Positions 25,155-34,691 of a stretch of DNA of 64,000 nt are shown piece after piece. This stretch comes from UBA6107 sp964459385. Lineage in GTDB: Bacteria; Chloroflexota; Anaerolineae; Anaerolineales; Anaerolineaceae. The notes beneath the pieces are model-generated. The model was given only the letters and a program-made list of their open reading frames with translations, searched no databases and was not told where the DNA came from. A program made the position numbers and the translations under genes. Each line of letters begins with the position of its first letter. The first letter of the stretch is position 1. The stretch lies in contig CAYWLG010000001.1 of NCBI GenBank assembly GCA_964459385.1, positions 124,001 to 188,000 on the forward strand, given 5' to 3'.

Positions 25155-26861
25155 TTATGGCTGGCTGATCTCCAACCAGTCGATATCCACGCGCACGGGG
25201 TATTGATCGAAGGAGGAGACCGACACACCCACCTGGCCCTCTTTCAGGTCAGAGTTATGCACGGTGCGTTCGAGGTGCCCGTTGATGTAAAGACTGAGCG
25301 AATCGCCCTGGCAGACCACGCCATAAGTATTGGTGGCACGGCCCATATTGATGCTGGTGGAACCGCCGTCAAAGAGCTTCACGTAGTCTTGGGTACCGAT
25401 CGCATCGTAGTAAAGGATCCAATAGAGGCCGTTGTTGGCGATATTGAACTCGTACCAGCCACGGTCGGGATCGTAACGGCAGACGAAGCTGACGTTGTTA
25501 TTGTTGTTGCCCAGGTTCTCTGCTTCAAAAGCGAGTGCAACATCAGTATAGGTGTACGGATCGTAAAGCAGATATGGCCAGAGATATGCGCCGTTCAAGT
25601 CGAAGACCAGCTTGCCATCTTCTGTGTAGATATCCATGCCGTTTTCGCCGCCGCTACCCATAGTGAAGTAGCTGTAATTGCTGAGGCCGTTCTCGAACTC
25701 ATCAGTGAAGAAGGCTGGGGCCTCATCACCGCTGCTTGTGCTGCCGCCGTCCGAACTGCCGCCGCTGGAGCCGTCAAAATAACCGGTCACTTCCAGTTCG
25801 CGTCCGTTCAACTGACCTTCAAGCACCTCGCCGGTTGCCCAGCGCAGCGCAGTGATGGAAAGAGTGGAATCTGCATCATGGGTGCGGATCACCGAGCAGT
25901 AATCGGCCATAGTGCCGTCAGTGCCAACCACGAGCCCTTCCAATTGGGTGATGATGTCACCGGGTTTGAGGCCGGCTTTATCGGCTGCTGAACCGGAGGC
26001 CACTGAGGCCACCCAAACACCGTAGATCGAGCCGTCGTCGTTTGAGACCACGCTGCCATTGACACCAATGGATTCAAAATTGGTGCCTTTGCGCAGAACA
26101 GGAATGACCTGCTTGGCAGTCTCTTCGCTGATGGCGAAGTACTGATTGGCGCTGGAGCGGCTGGCAAAGTGAACGCCCACCACTTTTCCGTCGCTGGTTA
26201 CGAGCGGGCCACCTGAATTGCCGGGGTTGCCGGTGGCATCGTGAGCCAGCACGCCGCCGCTGATGGCCGTCCAGGAGGTATCGCCTGTGGTATTGGTTTT
26301 GCTGATGATGCCTTTGGTGAGTGAGAACTCGGGTTCACCCAGGGGGAAACCCGCCAGATAAACTTCCATGCCGGTGGTGATGTTACCATCATACCAATCC
26401 AGGTAGGAGAAATCTGAGCCTTCGATCTTGATAAGCGCCAGGTCGTTGCATTCTGAATAAGCCACCACCCGGGCGTTGCGAGCGGTGGATTCTCCGTTGA
26501 CCCAGACCTTTACCAGTGCCGCACCGGTGACGACGTGGTTGTTGGTAACCGCATAGCCATCCGGGTCGATGATGAACCCGGTGCCACGACCGGCTGAGTT
26601 CACCTGCAAACCAAACTCAGGATCCAGGAAGGTGCCTTCCGCCTCGATCTGTACCACAGCATCCTGAACATCAGAAAGTTTGGTTACCAGCTTGCCACTG
26701 GAACCAGAACTGATGCTGCCTGCATCTGTCTTTGTTGCCACTTCTGTGGCTGCCTCTGTGGCAGAGCCACCCGTGCTAACAAATGGCAAGTTACAGGCCA
26801 GGCTGACTACCATTAATAAAGTGATGATAAACCATACAGGTTTGAACGTGAGTTTCTTCAT
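25155..26861 (-). CDS. HtrA/DegP-like serine protease lipoprotein with PDZ and C-terminal lectin-like domain
   Basis: This 568-residue extracytoplasmic protein is probably lipid-anchored at C23 (VVSLAC). The S1C trypsin-like domain has the triad H109 (NNHVVTGA), D140 (ECNDLALIKIEG) and S216 (GNPGNSGGPLV). A PDZ domain (about 265-360) contains ASGSAADKAGLKPGDIITQLEG. A Gly/Ser linker leads to a C-terminal beta-rich domain (about 385-568) of the concanavalin/LamG type, with DEFENGL, SLSLYINGHLERTV and VGVSVSSF. The protease should deal with misfolded exported proteins. The added domain may bind carbohydrate (inference). AGAGG precedes the chosen ATG; the earlier ATG at 26888 has no SD. Confidence 0.9.
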   Translation of the reverse strand: MKKLTFKPVWFIITLLMVVSLACNLPFVSTGGSATEAATEVATKTDAGSISSGSSGKLVTKLSDVQDAVVQIEAEGTFLDPEFGLQVNSAGRGTGFIIDPDGYAVTNNHVVTGAALVKVWVNGESTARNARVVAYSECNDLALIKIEGSDFSYLDWYDGNITTGMEVYLAGFPLGEPEFSLTKGIISKTNTTGDTSWTAISGGVLAHDATGNPGNSGGPLVTSDGKVVGVHFASRSSANQYFAISEETAKQVIPVLRKGTNFESIGVNGSVVSNDDGSIYGVWVASVASGSAADKAGLKPGDIITQLEGLVVGTDGTMADYCSVIRTHDADSTLSITALRWATGEVLEGQLNGRELEVTGYFDGSSGGSSDGGSTSSGDEAPAFFTDEFENGLSNYSYFTMGSGGENGMDIYTEDGKLVFDLNGAYLWPYLLYDPYTYTDVALAFEAENLGNNNNNVSFVCRYDPDRGWYEFNIANNGLYWILYYDAIGTQDYVKLFDGGSTSINMGRATNTYGVVCQGDSLSLYINGHLERTVHNSDLKEGQVGVSVSSFDQYPVRVDIDWLEISQP

Positions 26862-26981
26862 ATTTTCCTCTCTTTTAATTACGTTCATAATACAAAATGA
26901 TATTCCAATCCATCCTTAATATAATATGAATAAATGGCCAAAAAGCAAGCCCTTTTAAGCCCTTTTTCAAAATTGGTTTCC

Positions 26982-27038
26982 TTGCGTTTTTTCTGGGGAA
27001 AAGGTATAATAAAACTAGTTTGTATTGCAAACTAGTTT
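26982..27038 (+). promoter_or_regulatory. Promoter and twin palindromic operator of the ABC operon
   Basis: TTGCGT (26982-26987) and TATAAT (27005-27010) are 17 bases apart. Immediately downstream, the self-complementary AAACTAGTTT occurs twice (27012-27021 and 27029-27038). Together these also form the dyad TAGTTTG-N5-CAAACTA. The site covers the expected transcription start, so a repressor bound here would block the operon. The winged-helix regulator encoded as the operon's second gene is the obvious candidate. Confidence 0.75.
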
Positions 27039-27050
27039 ATGGAGCATTCG

Positions 27051-27695
27051 ATGAATCAAAAAGAATTGCAAAATGTCGAAAAACGTACGGTGGGCTACTG
27101 GTTTGAAGATGGCGTGTTTGATATCGTGATCGGGGCGGGGTTTGCCTTGCTGGGTCTTTCTTATTTTGCTGTAGAAGCCATTCAACCCATTTCCTGGCTG
27201 GCAGAGGTGGCAGGCTTGATACAGATCGTGCTGCTGCTGCTCGTCTTCTTTTTCTTGGGCAAGGTGGTCAAAAAGATCAAAGAAAGGGTCGTTTATCCAC
27301 GCACGGGTCAGGTCGTTTACAAGCAGCGCTCGCGTTCTGAGCGTTTTTTGCGCGGAATGCGCTCAGGCGTACTGAGTTTTTTGTTCGCCGCCGCATTCTC
27401 GATCTTTGCACTGGCCCCCAATATGCATCAGGTGCTGCCGGCCATCATGGGAGGGTTGTTTGCAGTGGCATTCATGATTCTGGGCTGGCGGGTAGGGGTG
27501 ATGCGCTATTTCATCACAGGGGGCGGCATATTCATTGCCGGGCTGGGAGTTTCTTTGCTGAACTCGCCATTCATCAACCAAACGGGCATCTTGTTCGTGG
27601 CTGTTGGTTTGGTCCTGGCTGCAACCGGACTGGCAGGGCTGATAAGCTATTTGCGTCAAAATCCGCTCGATGCAATTGAACAGGGACAGAAGTGA
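27051..27695 (+). CDS. Hypothetical multi-span membrane protein
   Basis: This 214-residue protein has about six hydrophobic spans in three pairs, separated by a basic cytoplasmic stretch (GKVVKKIKERVVYPRTGQVVYKQRSRSERF). I do not recognise a named family. It is the first gene of an operon with a winged-helix regulator and an ABC exporter, so it is probably an accessory membrane component. An upstream in-frame ATG (27039) is part of the ribosome site GGAG for the ATG at 27051, which I chose. Confidence 0.75.
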   Translation: MNQKELQNVEKRTVGYWFEDGVFDIVIGAGFALLGLSYFAVEAIQPISWLAEVAGLIQIVLLLLVFFFLGKVVKKIKERVVYPRTGQVVYKQRSRSERFLRGMRSGVLSFLFAAAFSIFALAPNMHQVLPAIMGGLFAVAFMILGWRVGVMRYFITGGGIFIAGLGVSLLNSPFINQTGILFVAVGLVLAATGLAGLISYLRQNPLDAIEQGQK

Positions 27696-28009
27696 TGGAA
27701 GAGAACCTGCACTCACTGGTAGAGGTGGACCGGTTGGTGCATGAACCGGCCAGATTGGTGATCTTGACGATCTTGAACGCAGTGGAGAAAGCAGATTTTC
27801 TTTATCTGCTGCGCGAGACGGGTCTGACCCGTGGCAACCTCTCTTCGCACTTATCCAAGCTGGAAGAAGCAGACTACATCACGATCGAAAAGACCTATCG
27901 CGGCAAAGTGCCGCAAACGTTGATCGCGATCACTGAGGTTGGAAAACAGGCGTTCGTCGCCTATCGCCAAAAGTTGAACGAGCTTGTCAACAGAATCAAT
28001 AAGGACTAA
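27695..28009 (+). CDS. Winged-helix transcriptional regulator (ArsR/HTH_34-like)
   Basis: This 104-residue protein has one winged helix: HEPARLVILTILNAVEKADFLYLL, then the recognition region ETGLTRGNLSSHLSKLEEADYI and the wing TIEKTYRGKVPQTLIAITEVG. It is a compact DNA-binding dimer without an effector domain. Its ATG overlaps the stop of the membrane-protein gene (TGATG). It probably represses its own operon at the TAGTTTG/CAAACTA dyad upstream of 27051. Confidence 0.88.
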   Translation: MEENLHSLVEVDRLVHEPARLVILTILNAVEKADFLYLLRETGLTRGNLSSHLSKLEEADYITIEKTYRGKVPQTLIAITEVGKQAFVAYRQKLNELVNRINKD

Positions 28010-28011
28010 GA

Positions 28012-28947
28012 ATGTACAATATCGCAATCAAAACTGAAAACTTAAGTAAGACCTTTGGAACACAAAAAGCTGTCGATCAATTGACGCTTGAAGTTCCCGG
28101 CGGCATCGTGTTCGGTTTTCTGGGGCCGAACGGCTCCGGCAAAACCACCACAATTCGCTTGTTGCTGGGGCTGCACCGAGCCGATGGCGGCACTGCAAAA
28201 GTGCTCGGCTACAGCACCGAAACCCAGGCAGATGAAATTCGCGCCCGTTGCGGTGCCTTGATGGAGCAAACCGGTCTTTACGAGCGGATGAGCGCCCAAA
28301 ACAACCTGGAGTTCTACGGTCGTATCTGGAATCTCTCGCGTGCAGAACGCCAGGCCCGCATCAAAGAACTGCTGAGCGAGTTGGGATTGTGGGAGCGCCG
28401 TGATGAAGTGGTGGGCACCTGGAGCCGCGGCATGAAGCAAAGGCTGGCCGTGGCCCGCACCATGCTGCACCGTCCACAGTTGATCTTTTTGGACGAGCCC
28501 ACCGCCGGTCTGGACCCGGTGGCGGCGGCCGCGCTGCGTGACGACCTCGAAGGGCTGGCGCGCAACCAGGGGGTGACCGTTTTCTTGACCACGCACAATC
28601 TGACCGAAGCCGAAAAGATGTGCCAAGAGGTGGCGGTCATCCGTGAGGGTAAGCTGCTGCAGGTGGGCAAGCCCGAAGCACTGCGGCGCCAGACTGGGGC
28701 TCCGCAGGTGAGCGTGTTCGGCAGCAACTTCACCCCGGCGGTGCTGGCAGAGCTTGGCCAACTGCCAGAGGTAGAGAAAGTGGAAGATCATACTGACCAT
28801 ATTGTGATCCACTTGAAGCAAAAGACCTCCAGCGCTCCATTGGTGAGTTGGCTGGTGGGTAAGGGAGTTTTGATCGAAGAAGTTCAAAGTGGCCAGGCCA
28901 GTTTGGAAGAAGTGTTCCTGACCCTGATGGAGGAAGAAAAGAAATGA
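28012..28947 (+). CDS. ABC transporter ATP-binding protein (ABC-2/NatA type)
   Basis: This 311-residue ATPase has Walker A GPNGSGKTTT, the Q-loop MEQTGLYERMSAQ, the signature TWSRGMKQRLAVART, Walker B LIFLDEPTAGLDPVAA, and a C-terminal regulatory tail (residues about 220-311). The DrrA/NatA class exports drugs, ions or lipids. Its stop overlaps the permease start by 4 bases. Confidence 0.94.
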   Translation: MYNIAIKTENLSKTFGTQKAVDQLTLEVPGGIVFGFLGPNGSGKTTTIRLLLGLHRADGGTAKVLGYSTETQADEIRARCGALMEQTGLYERMSAQNNLEFYGRIWNLSRAERQARIKELLSELGLWERRDEVVGTWSRGMKQRLAVARTMLHRPQLIFLDEPTAGLDPVAAAALRDDLEGLARNQGVTVFLTTHNLTEAEKMCQEVAVIREGKLLQVGKPEALRRQTGAPQVSVFGSNFTPAVLAELGQLPEVEKVEDHTDHIVIHLKQKTSSAPLVSWLVGKGVLIEEVQSGQASLEEVFLTLMEEEKK

Positions 28948-29672
28948 TCAATCAAATTCGTGCCGTGATTTGGAAAGAGTGGCAGGAACTGTTTCAGCAG
29001 CGCGGGCTGCGGGGAGCCATGTTTAACTGGCTGGTGCTGGTGGGGGTGGGCGGCGTTTTTGTGCCACTGCAGTCAAAGAGTGAATGGTTTACCAATCCTC
29101 TTTATATGATCGTGTGGGCCTGGATACCGATGCTGGCGGTCATGCAGATCGTGACCGACACCTTTGCCGGCGAGCGCGAACGCCATACCCTTGAAACCCT
29201 ACTGGCCAGCCGCTTATCTGACAGTGCCATTTTGTGGGGCAAAGTGCTCAGCGTTGTTCTTTACGGCTGGAGCATTCAATTTGGCAGCCTGATCGTTGCA
29301 GCAGTAGTGGTAAACATTGCCGCCTGGCAGGGGAGCCTGCAGTTTTATTCGCTTACCACCCTTTTGGGGTTGATCCCATTGATCATGCTGCTGGTGGTGC
29401 TCATCGCCGCCATCGGCACCCTCATATCTCTGCGCTCTGCTTCGATGCGCGCGGCTTATCAGAAAATGATGATCGGCTTTATGGTGATCGTCTTCGGCGG
29501 CTCGGCGTTGATCCAGTTTTTGCCCGGCCAAGCGAACTTGCTGAATTCGCTGCAAGATCTCAAGCTTTCCAGCATCTTAATCGCTGTTCTTGTCGTGCTG
29601 GTGGTTGATTGGGGGCTTTTAAAAGTGGGCACATCGCGATTCAAACGAGAGACACTGATCTCACAACTGTAA
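28944..29672 (+). CDS. ABC-2 type transporter permease
   Basis: This 242-residue membrane protein has six hydrophobic spans and the cytoplasmic AGERERHTLETLLASRLSDSAILWGKVL segment after TM2, diagnostic for ABC-2 permeases. It pairs with the ATPase just upstream. Together with the first two genes it forms a self-regulated exporter operon that ends at a terminator. Confidence 0.9.
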   Translation: MINQIRAVIWKEWQELFQQRGLRGAMFNWLVLVGVGGVFVPLQSKSEWFTNPLYMIVWAWIPMLAVMQIVTDTFAGERERHTLETLLASRLSDSAILWGKVLSVVLYGWSIQFGSLIVAAVVVNIAAWQGSLQFYSLTTLLGLIPLIMLLVVLIAAIGTLISLRSASMRAAYQKMMIGFMVIVFGGSALIQFLPGQANLLNSLQDLKLSSILIAVLVVLVVDWGLLKVGTSRFKRETLISQL

Positions 29673-29681
29673 CGAAAGAAA

Positions 29682-29713
29682 AATCCGGCCGAAGTTCATC
29701 TCTCGGCCGGATT
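29682..29713 (+). terminator. Terminator of the ABC-2 operon
   Basis: The stem AATCCGGCCGA / TCGGCCGGATT with a 10-base loop lies 10 bases past the permease stop and is followed by CATTTAT. Confidence 0.75.
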
Positions 29714-29781
29714 CATTTATATGCTAGAATTTATACAACGATTATTTATTTGTAATATTTAGCGGCTTTTTGGGAGGAAGA

Positions 29782-31704
29782 ATGAGGCCCCAGATGGAAC
29801 GAAATGACGGAAAAGCGAAATCTGACCCTGCTCTTGGACCAATGAAGCATCATCCCCATGAACTTGAAGCCAAAAAATCAGTGGAACACACAATCACGGC
29901 TTCTTTTGACAAAGACCTGAACTATCTCTCTGTGAGCCTGACCATTGGCAGCCTGAGCGGGCACACCGCGGCTGAATTTGCCGGGAAAAACTTGCGCAGC
30001 TTTTCTTTTTTGCCAGAACAGCATGAATTGCTGGTTGAAAAAGTGGAACAGGCTTTTAAAGAAAGAACGATCCAGGAATTCCATTTTATTCTCGATGCAA
30101 ATGGAGATCGTTTCTTCGCCATTGCGGCCCCCCAACTTGACAATTCAGGCAACATGGAGGCGGTTGCGCTGGTTCTTTATTCAATGCCAAGCCATATGAG
30201 CGAACGGAATTTCGTGCGCTTATTTGAGCAGAGTCCCGCCGGGATCATCTTTATGGCCAAGGATGGCCGCTTTTTGGATATTAACCCGGCTCTGGTAAAC
30301 ATGTGGGGATATTCGAAAGAAGAGATTAAACATTTGACCGTTATGGAGATTACTCACCCTGAGGATAGGGAACTGAGCCAGTCGGGCATTAAGCAACTCA
30401 TTGAGGGCAAAGTACCCCACTTTACGTTCGAAAAACGTTATCTGTGCAAAGATGGCCATTACATGTGGGGCAGGGTCACTGCTTCGACCATCCGCGATGA
30501 AATGGGCGAGATGATCTACAACCTTGGGGTAGTAGAAGATATCACACAAAGCAGGCAGACTGAGCAAGCACTGGATAATGAACGCCTGCTGATGCAGGCC
30601 GTGATGGATTCAACGGCAGATGCCATCTATGTAAAAGACCTGGAAGGTCGTTTCGTCAGGGTCAATCAGGGAATTTTAAAGAAATACAGCTATACCGATC
30701 CGGCGCAAATTCTCGGCAAGACCGATTTCGACTTCTTCCCGCCTGAGATGGCGCAGGAAGATTTCGACGGTGAAAAGCGCGTTGCGCAGACCGGCGAACC
30801 GGTGGTGGATCTGGAAGGGATCGAAATTTGGGCGGATCGTCCCCCCACCTGGGTCTCCACGGTCAAAGTGGCCGTACGCAATCATGAAGGAAAGATCATT
30901 GGCACGCTGGGAATTTCACGGGATATTACCGACCGCAAGAAAAAAGAAGAAGAGATCAAACAGTTGAACCAGTCTTTGGAGAAGCGCGTTTCAGAACGCA
31001 CCAAAGAACTGCTGCTCAAGAATAAAGAGCTGGAAGAATTTACGTACACCGTATCACACGATCTGAAGGCTCCCTTGCGCGGTATTTCAGGCTATTCCAA
31101 TCTGCTGCTGCAGGAGCACTCAGAGCAGTTGGACGACGATGGCAGAAACTTTTTAGGAAAGTTGATCCAGTCTGCCGATCAATTGAGCCAACTCATTGAC
31201 GATCTGCTGGCCTACTCGCGCATGGAACGCCGGGAAGTCACCTACTCCACCATTTCGATCAAAGAGATCGTCAACACGGTACTGGAGCAGTTCAAAACTG
31301 AGATTGCCGATCGACGGGTGCAGGTGCATCTCGACCTCACAGCCATAACGATTCAATCCAGCCATGATCTGCTCTTGCAGATCGTGCAAAACTATATTGA
31401 AAATGCCCTGAAGTTTACCCGCAAACAGCCGAACCCTGAAATTTGGATCGAATACAAAGAACAGGCAGAAGGCAGTCTGCTCTCGGTTCGTGATAATGGC
31501 ATCGGTTTTGACGATGTTTACTCAGAAAAGATATTCGATGTGTTTCAGAGGTTGAATCAGATCAGCGATTATCCCGGCACCGGCATTGGGCTGGCGCTGG
31601 CAAAAAAGGCGGCACGCTTGCTGGGCTATCGGGTCTGGGGGCATGGAGAGGTTGAAAAAGGGGCTACTTTTTACCTGCAAATAAAAGACCAAAAGCATCT
31701 ATAA
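29782..31704 (+). CDS. Soluble multi-PAS sensor histidine kinase
   Basis: This 640-residue kinase has no membrane span. Three PAS/PAC modules lie at about 20-135, 145-265 and 270-400; the second ends in VVEDITQSRQ and the third in GISRDITDRKK. A coiled-coil linker follows, then HisKA with H426 in TVSHDLKAPLRGISGYSN. The HATPase domain has NYIENALKFTR, RDNGIGFD and TGIGLALAKKAARLLG. The catalytic half resembles phytochrome-type kinases. GGGAGGAAGA precedes the ATG at 29782. A TGCTAGAAT extended -10 (29722-29730) may be the promoter. The next gene, 59 bases on, is its probable response regulator. Signal unknown. Confidence 0.92.
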   Translation: MRPQMERNDGKAKSDPALGPMKHHPHELEAKKSVEHTITASFDKDLNYLSVSLTIGSLSGHTAAEFAGKNLRSFSFLPEQHELLVEKVEQAFKERTIQEFHFILDANGDRFFAIAAPQLDNSGNMEAVALVLYSMPSHMSERNFVRLFEQSPAGIIFMAKDGRFLDINPALVNMWGYSKEEIKHLTVMEITHPEDRELSQSGIKQLIEGKVPHFTFEKRYLCKDGHYMWGRVTASTIRDEMGEMIYNLGVVEDITQSRQTEQALDNERLLMQAVMDSTADAIYVKDLEGRFVRVNQGILKKYSYTDPAQILGKTDFDFFPPEMAQEDFDGEKRVAQTGEPVVDLEGIEIWADRPPTWVSTVKVAVRNHEGKIIGTLGISRDITDRKKKEEEIKQLNQSLEKRVSERTKELLLKNKELEEFTYTVSHDLKAPLRGISGYSNLLLQEHSEQLDDDGRNFLGKLIQSADQLSQLIDDLLAYSRMERREVTYSTISIKEIVNTVLEQFKTEIADRRVQVHLDLTAITIQSSHDLLLQIVQNYIENALKFTRKQPNPEIWIEYKEQAEGSLLSVRDNGIGFDDVYSEKIFDVFQRLNQISDYPGTGIGLALAKKAARLLGYRVWGHGEVEKGATFYLQIKDQKHL

Positions 31705-31763
31705 TTGTTTTACAGTTGTTCAGACCGGATTAATGGGATTGTGGTTTGTCGGTGCAGGTGAGA

Positions 31764-34067
31764 ATGAAGATATTGTATATTGAAGACAATCCATTCGACG
31801 CAGAACTGACCCAGATCGAACTGAAAAAGCAGGATCGCAGTTTTGAAGTCACGCATGTGAGCACGATCCGGCAGGCGCTGGAGCTTTTCAAGCAAGCGGA
31901 GCCCCCCGTCTTCGATTTAATCCTGACCGATATGAACCTGGCGGATGGCAGCGGCCTGACCTTGCTGGCCGAGGTGCGCAATCTTGAAATACCGGTGGCA
32001 GTGGTGCTGGTCACCGGTCAGGGTGATGAAGAAACTGCCGTAGCCGCGCTGAAAGCGGGGGCTGACGATTACATCATCAAACAAAAAGATTATCTGAAGA
32101 ACCTGCCGCAAACGCTCGAAAACGCATTGCAGCGTTTTCAGAAGGTGAAAACACGTTTTTCACGCCCGATTCGCGTGCTCTATGCCGAGCATAATGCCAT
32201 CGATATTGATCTGACGCTGCGCCACATCAAATCGCATGCGCCGCACATTCAAATGGATGTGGTACGCGACACATTCAGCGTCAATCACATTTTGTCCACG
32301 GCCACTGCCGAAACCCGCTACGATGTCTTTCTGATCGATTTGCATTTACCCGGTGAAGAAGCCCTCACCCTGGTAAAACGGATTCTGGAAGACCCGCGTT
32401 TTGAATACCCTGTGGTGCTGATCACCGGCCAGGGCAATGAAGAGACAGCGGTGAACGTTTTGAAGCTGGGCGTGGTCGATTATCTGGTAAAGGCCAACGG
32501 CTACCTTTACCGCCTGCCGGCCGTGCTCGAAAACGCGCATAATCTACTCTCGCTCTACCAGGAAAAAGAAGCCCTGGCCATGAGCGAATCACAGTTCCGC
32601 CTGCTGGCCGAAAACGCTCTGGATATTATCTTCAGGCTCAGGCTGCGCCCGCGGGTGGAGTTTGACTACATCAGCCCGGCTGCCCAGACCATCACCGGCT
32701 ACAGCCCGGATGAAATTTACGCCGACCCTGCTGCCATCTTTGAAGCGGCCAAAGAAAAGATCGGTTCGCTGCAAAATTTTGTCAGGATCCTCAAGCTCAA
32801 TGAGAACCCGGATATTGTCTTTCCATTCATCACCAAAGACAACCAGCGCCTGATCCTGGATCTGCGCGGGCACGTGGTGCGTAACGACCTGAATCAGCCC
32901 ATCCTGCTGGAAGGCATTACCCGTGATATCACCGACCGGGTAGAGATCGAGACCAAGCTGCAAAATCGTATGCACAAGCTGAACGCGTTGCACACGATCG
33001 ATACGGCCATCAATTCGAGTTTCGACCTGAAGTTCACCTATCAGGTCTTGCTTGAACAGGTGATGGCCTTGAGCAAGACGAAAGCGGCCATCATCTTGAT
33101 CTTTGACCCTGATTTCAATAACATCAAGACCGTAGCCAACACGGGGTTCAATTCTTCGAGCGGACTGATCAACAGTGCCATTAAAAAAGACCCTCTGCCC
33201 GCTCAGGCAGCCGTAGAGCGGCGGATCGTTGAGATCAGCAAGCCCGAAATAGAAGGCAATCTCTTTGAACTGGCCGAGCTCTACAAAAAAGAACGCCTGG
33301 TAAAACACATCGCTGTGCCCATGATCGTGAAGGGCTATGTAAAGGGTGTGCTGGAGTTGTTCTTCATTGAAGACACCGAGCTGGATATGGAAACGCAGAG
33401 TTTTCTCGAAACCATCGTTCAGCAGGCGGCCATTGCTCTCGAAAGCGTGCAGAATTTTGAACAACTGCAGCGTTCAAACCAGGAGCTGTTGAAAGCCTAC
33501 GATGAGACCCTGGTGGGCTGGATCAACTTCCTCGATCTGCGCGACAAAGAAACCGAAGGCCACACCATGCGCGTGCTGGATACGACCATGAAGATCTGCC
33601 AGGAGTTCAACTTCTCGGCTGATGAGATGATCAATATTCGGCGCGGTGTGCTGCTGCACGATATCGGCAAAGTGGGCGTGCCAGACGCGATCTTGAACAA
33701 ACCCGGCCCGTTGACAGACGAAGAATGGGTGGTCATGAAAAAGCACCCGGTGCTGGCGCAGCAGATGCTTTCATCGGTCAGTTATTTGCGCCCGGCGCTG
33801 GACATCCCCTACTGCCACCACGAAAAATGGGATGGCAGCGGCTATCCGCGCGGCTTGAAGGGCGAAGAAATTCCGCTGGCGGCCCGCATCTTTATGATCG
33901 AAGACGTCTTCGACGCGCTCACCTCAGACCGGCCCTACCGCAAAGCCTGGAGCGTAGAAAAGACCAAGGCCTATATGCGTGAGCAGGCGGGTACCCATTT
34001 TGACCCGAACATTCTCGAGCGCTGCCTGGAGATCATTTGCAGAGATCTGCCCGAAGGTGTGGCTTGA
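31764..34067 (+). CDS. Response regulator with two receiver domains, PAS, GAF and HD-GYP phosphodiesterase
   Basis: This 767-residue cytoplasmic protein starts with two tandem REC domains (about 1-125 and 135-265), each with the Asp region (LILTDMNLADG; VFLIDLHLPGE) and VTGQG. PAS (about 275-395) and GAF (about 405-565) follow, then HD-GYP with H632-D633 in HDIGKVGVPDAIL and the GYP loop at 693-695 (HHEKWDGSGYPRGLKG). HD-GYP enzymes hydrolyse cyclic di-GMP or related dinucleotides. It most likely takes phosphate from the kinase encoded just upstream. Codons before the chosen ATG offer an in-frame TTG/GTG, but MKILYIEDN is the usual receiver start. Confidence 0.93.
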   Translation: MKILYIEDNPFDAELTQIELKKQDRSFEVTHVSTIRQALELFKQAEPPVFDLILTDMNLADGSGLTLLAEVRNLEIPVAVVLVTGQGDEETAVAALKAGADDYIIKQKDYLKNLPQTLENALQRFQKVKTRFSRPIRVLYAEHNAIDIDLTLRHIKSHAPHIQMDVVRDTFSVNHILSTATAETRYDVFLIDLHLPGEEALTLVKRILEDPRFEYPVVLITGQGNEETAVNVLKLGVVDYLVKANGYLYRLPAVLENAHNLLSLYQEKEALAMSESQFRLLAENALDIIFRLRLRPRVEFDYISPAAQTITGYSPDEIYADPAAIFEAAKEKIGSLQNFVRILKLNENPDIVFPFITKDNQRLILDLRGHVVRNDLNQPILLEGITRDITDRVEIETKLQNRMHKLNALHTIDTAINSSFDLKFTYQVLLEQVMALSKTKAAIILIFDPDFNNIKTVANTGFNSSSGLINSAIKKDPLPAQAAVERRIVEISKPEIEGNLFELAELYKKERLVKHIAVPMIVKGYVKGVLELFFIEDTELDMETQSFLETIVQQAAIALESVQNFEQLQRSNQELLKAYDETLVGWINFLDLRDKETEGHTMRVLDTTMKICQEFNFSADEMINIRRGVLLHDIGKVGVPDAILNKPGPLTDEEWVVMKKHPVLAQQMLSSVSYLRPALDIPYCHHEKWDGSGYPRGLKGEEIPLAARIFMIEDVFDALTSDRPYRKAWSVEKTKAYMREQAGTHFDPNILERCLEIICRDLPEGVA

Positions 34068-34070
34068 CGA

Positions 34071-34691
34071 TCAGGCTTTATTCTTCTCTTTGCGGGTGAC
34101 CCTGTAAAACTCAAAAGCTCCCTGTCCCAACTGCAGCAGTCCAAAGAAAATGACGGCATAAGAAATATAGATCATGCCGCCCTGGTCGTTGGGGTTGCCA
34201 TTGGCCAGTGTAAGCACAATGCCGATCACGGCGAAGACTGCGCCGGTGATCATGCTGCGGATGGCTGTCGAGCGCGAAAGTTCGGGCACTACGCGCAGTT
34301 TGGCACTGCCAGAAGCAATGTAGCCAACCATCCCTTCTTCATCTTCAATTTTGAACCAATTCCCGGCTTCGAGGTTTTCAACCCCTGAGACGGTGAGCTG
34401 GCTGCCCTTGGTGTAGGTTTTCAGCACCGGCGAGTTTTCATCGGGGGATTCGTGCAGATCGGCCGAATTGCTGGTGAGCTGGGCTTTTTTGATGGTGAAG
34501 ATCTTCGTCTCACCAACGATATACCCTTTTTGTTCGTTCGGGAGGGTAATTTCAACCCAGGTTTGGTTTTTTTTGCGGGTCACTTTGCCCAGTTCTACGA
34601 TGTCGCCTTTGTGCAGGGCGGCAATGGAAATACTGTTTTCTTCCATCGAACTGTAAACGTGCACTTCTTCGTCAGTCAGAACTGCTTTCAT
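34071..34691 (-). CDS. Membrane protein with two bacterial SH3-like domains
   Basis: This 206-residue protein has two SH3-type repeats (about 2-65, with NQTWVEITLPNEQKGYIVGE; about 75-140, with GNWFKIEDEEGMVGYIASG) and two hydrophobic spans near the C-terminus (about 155-195). There is no signal peptide, so the SH3 part is on the same side as the N-terminus, probably cytoplasmic unless inverted. The start overlaps the end of the preceding gene by 20 bases. Two ATGs (34697, 34691) are possible; the second has better SD spacing. Function unknown. Confidence 0.75.
   Translation of the reverse strand: MKAVLTDEEVHVYSSMEENSISIAALHKGDIVELGKVTRKKNQTWVEITLPNEQKGYIVGETKIFTIKKAQLTSNSADLHESPDENSPVLKTYTKGSQLTVSGVENLEAGNWFKIEDEEGMVGYIASGSAKLRVVPELSRSTAIRSMITGAVFAVIGIVLTLANGNPNDQGGMIYISYAVIFFGLLQLGQGAFEFYRVTRKEKNKA

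Noticed and set aside
32589..33464. Minus-strand frame of 291 codons opposite the HD-GYP protein
   Set aside because: The plus strand carries PAS, GAF and HD-GYP motifs in one frame; the opposite frame has none.
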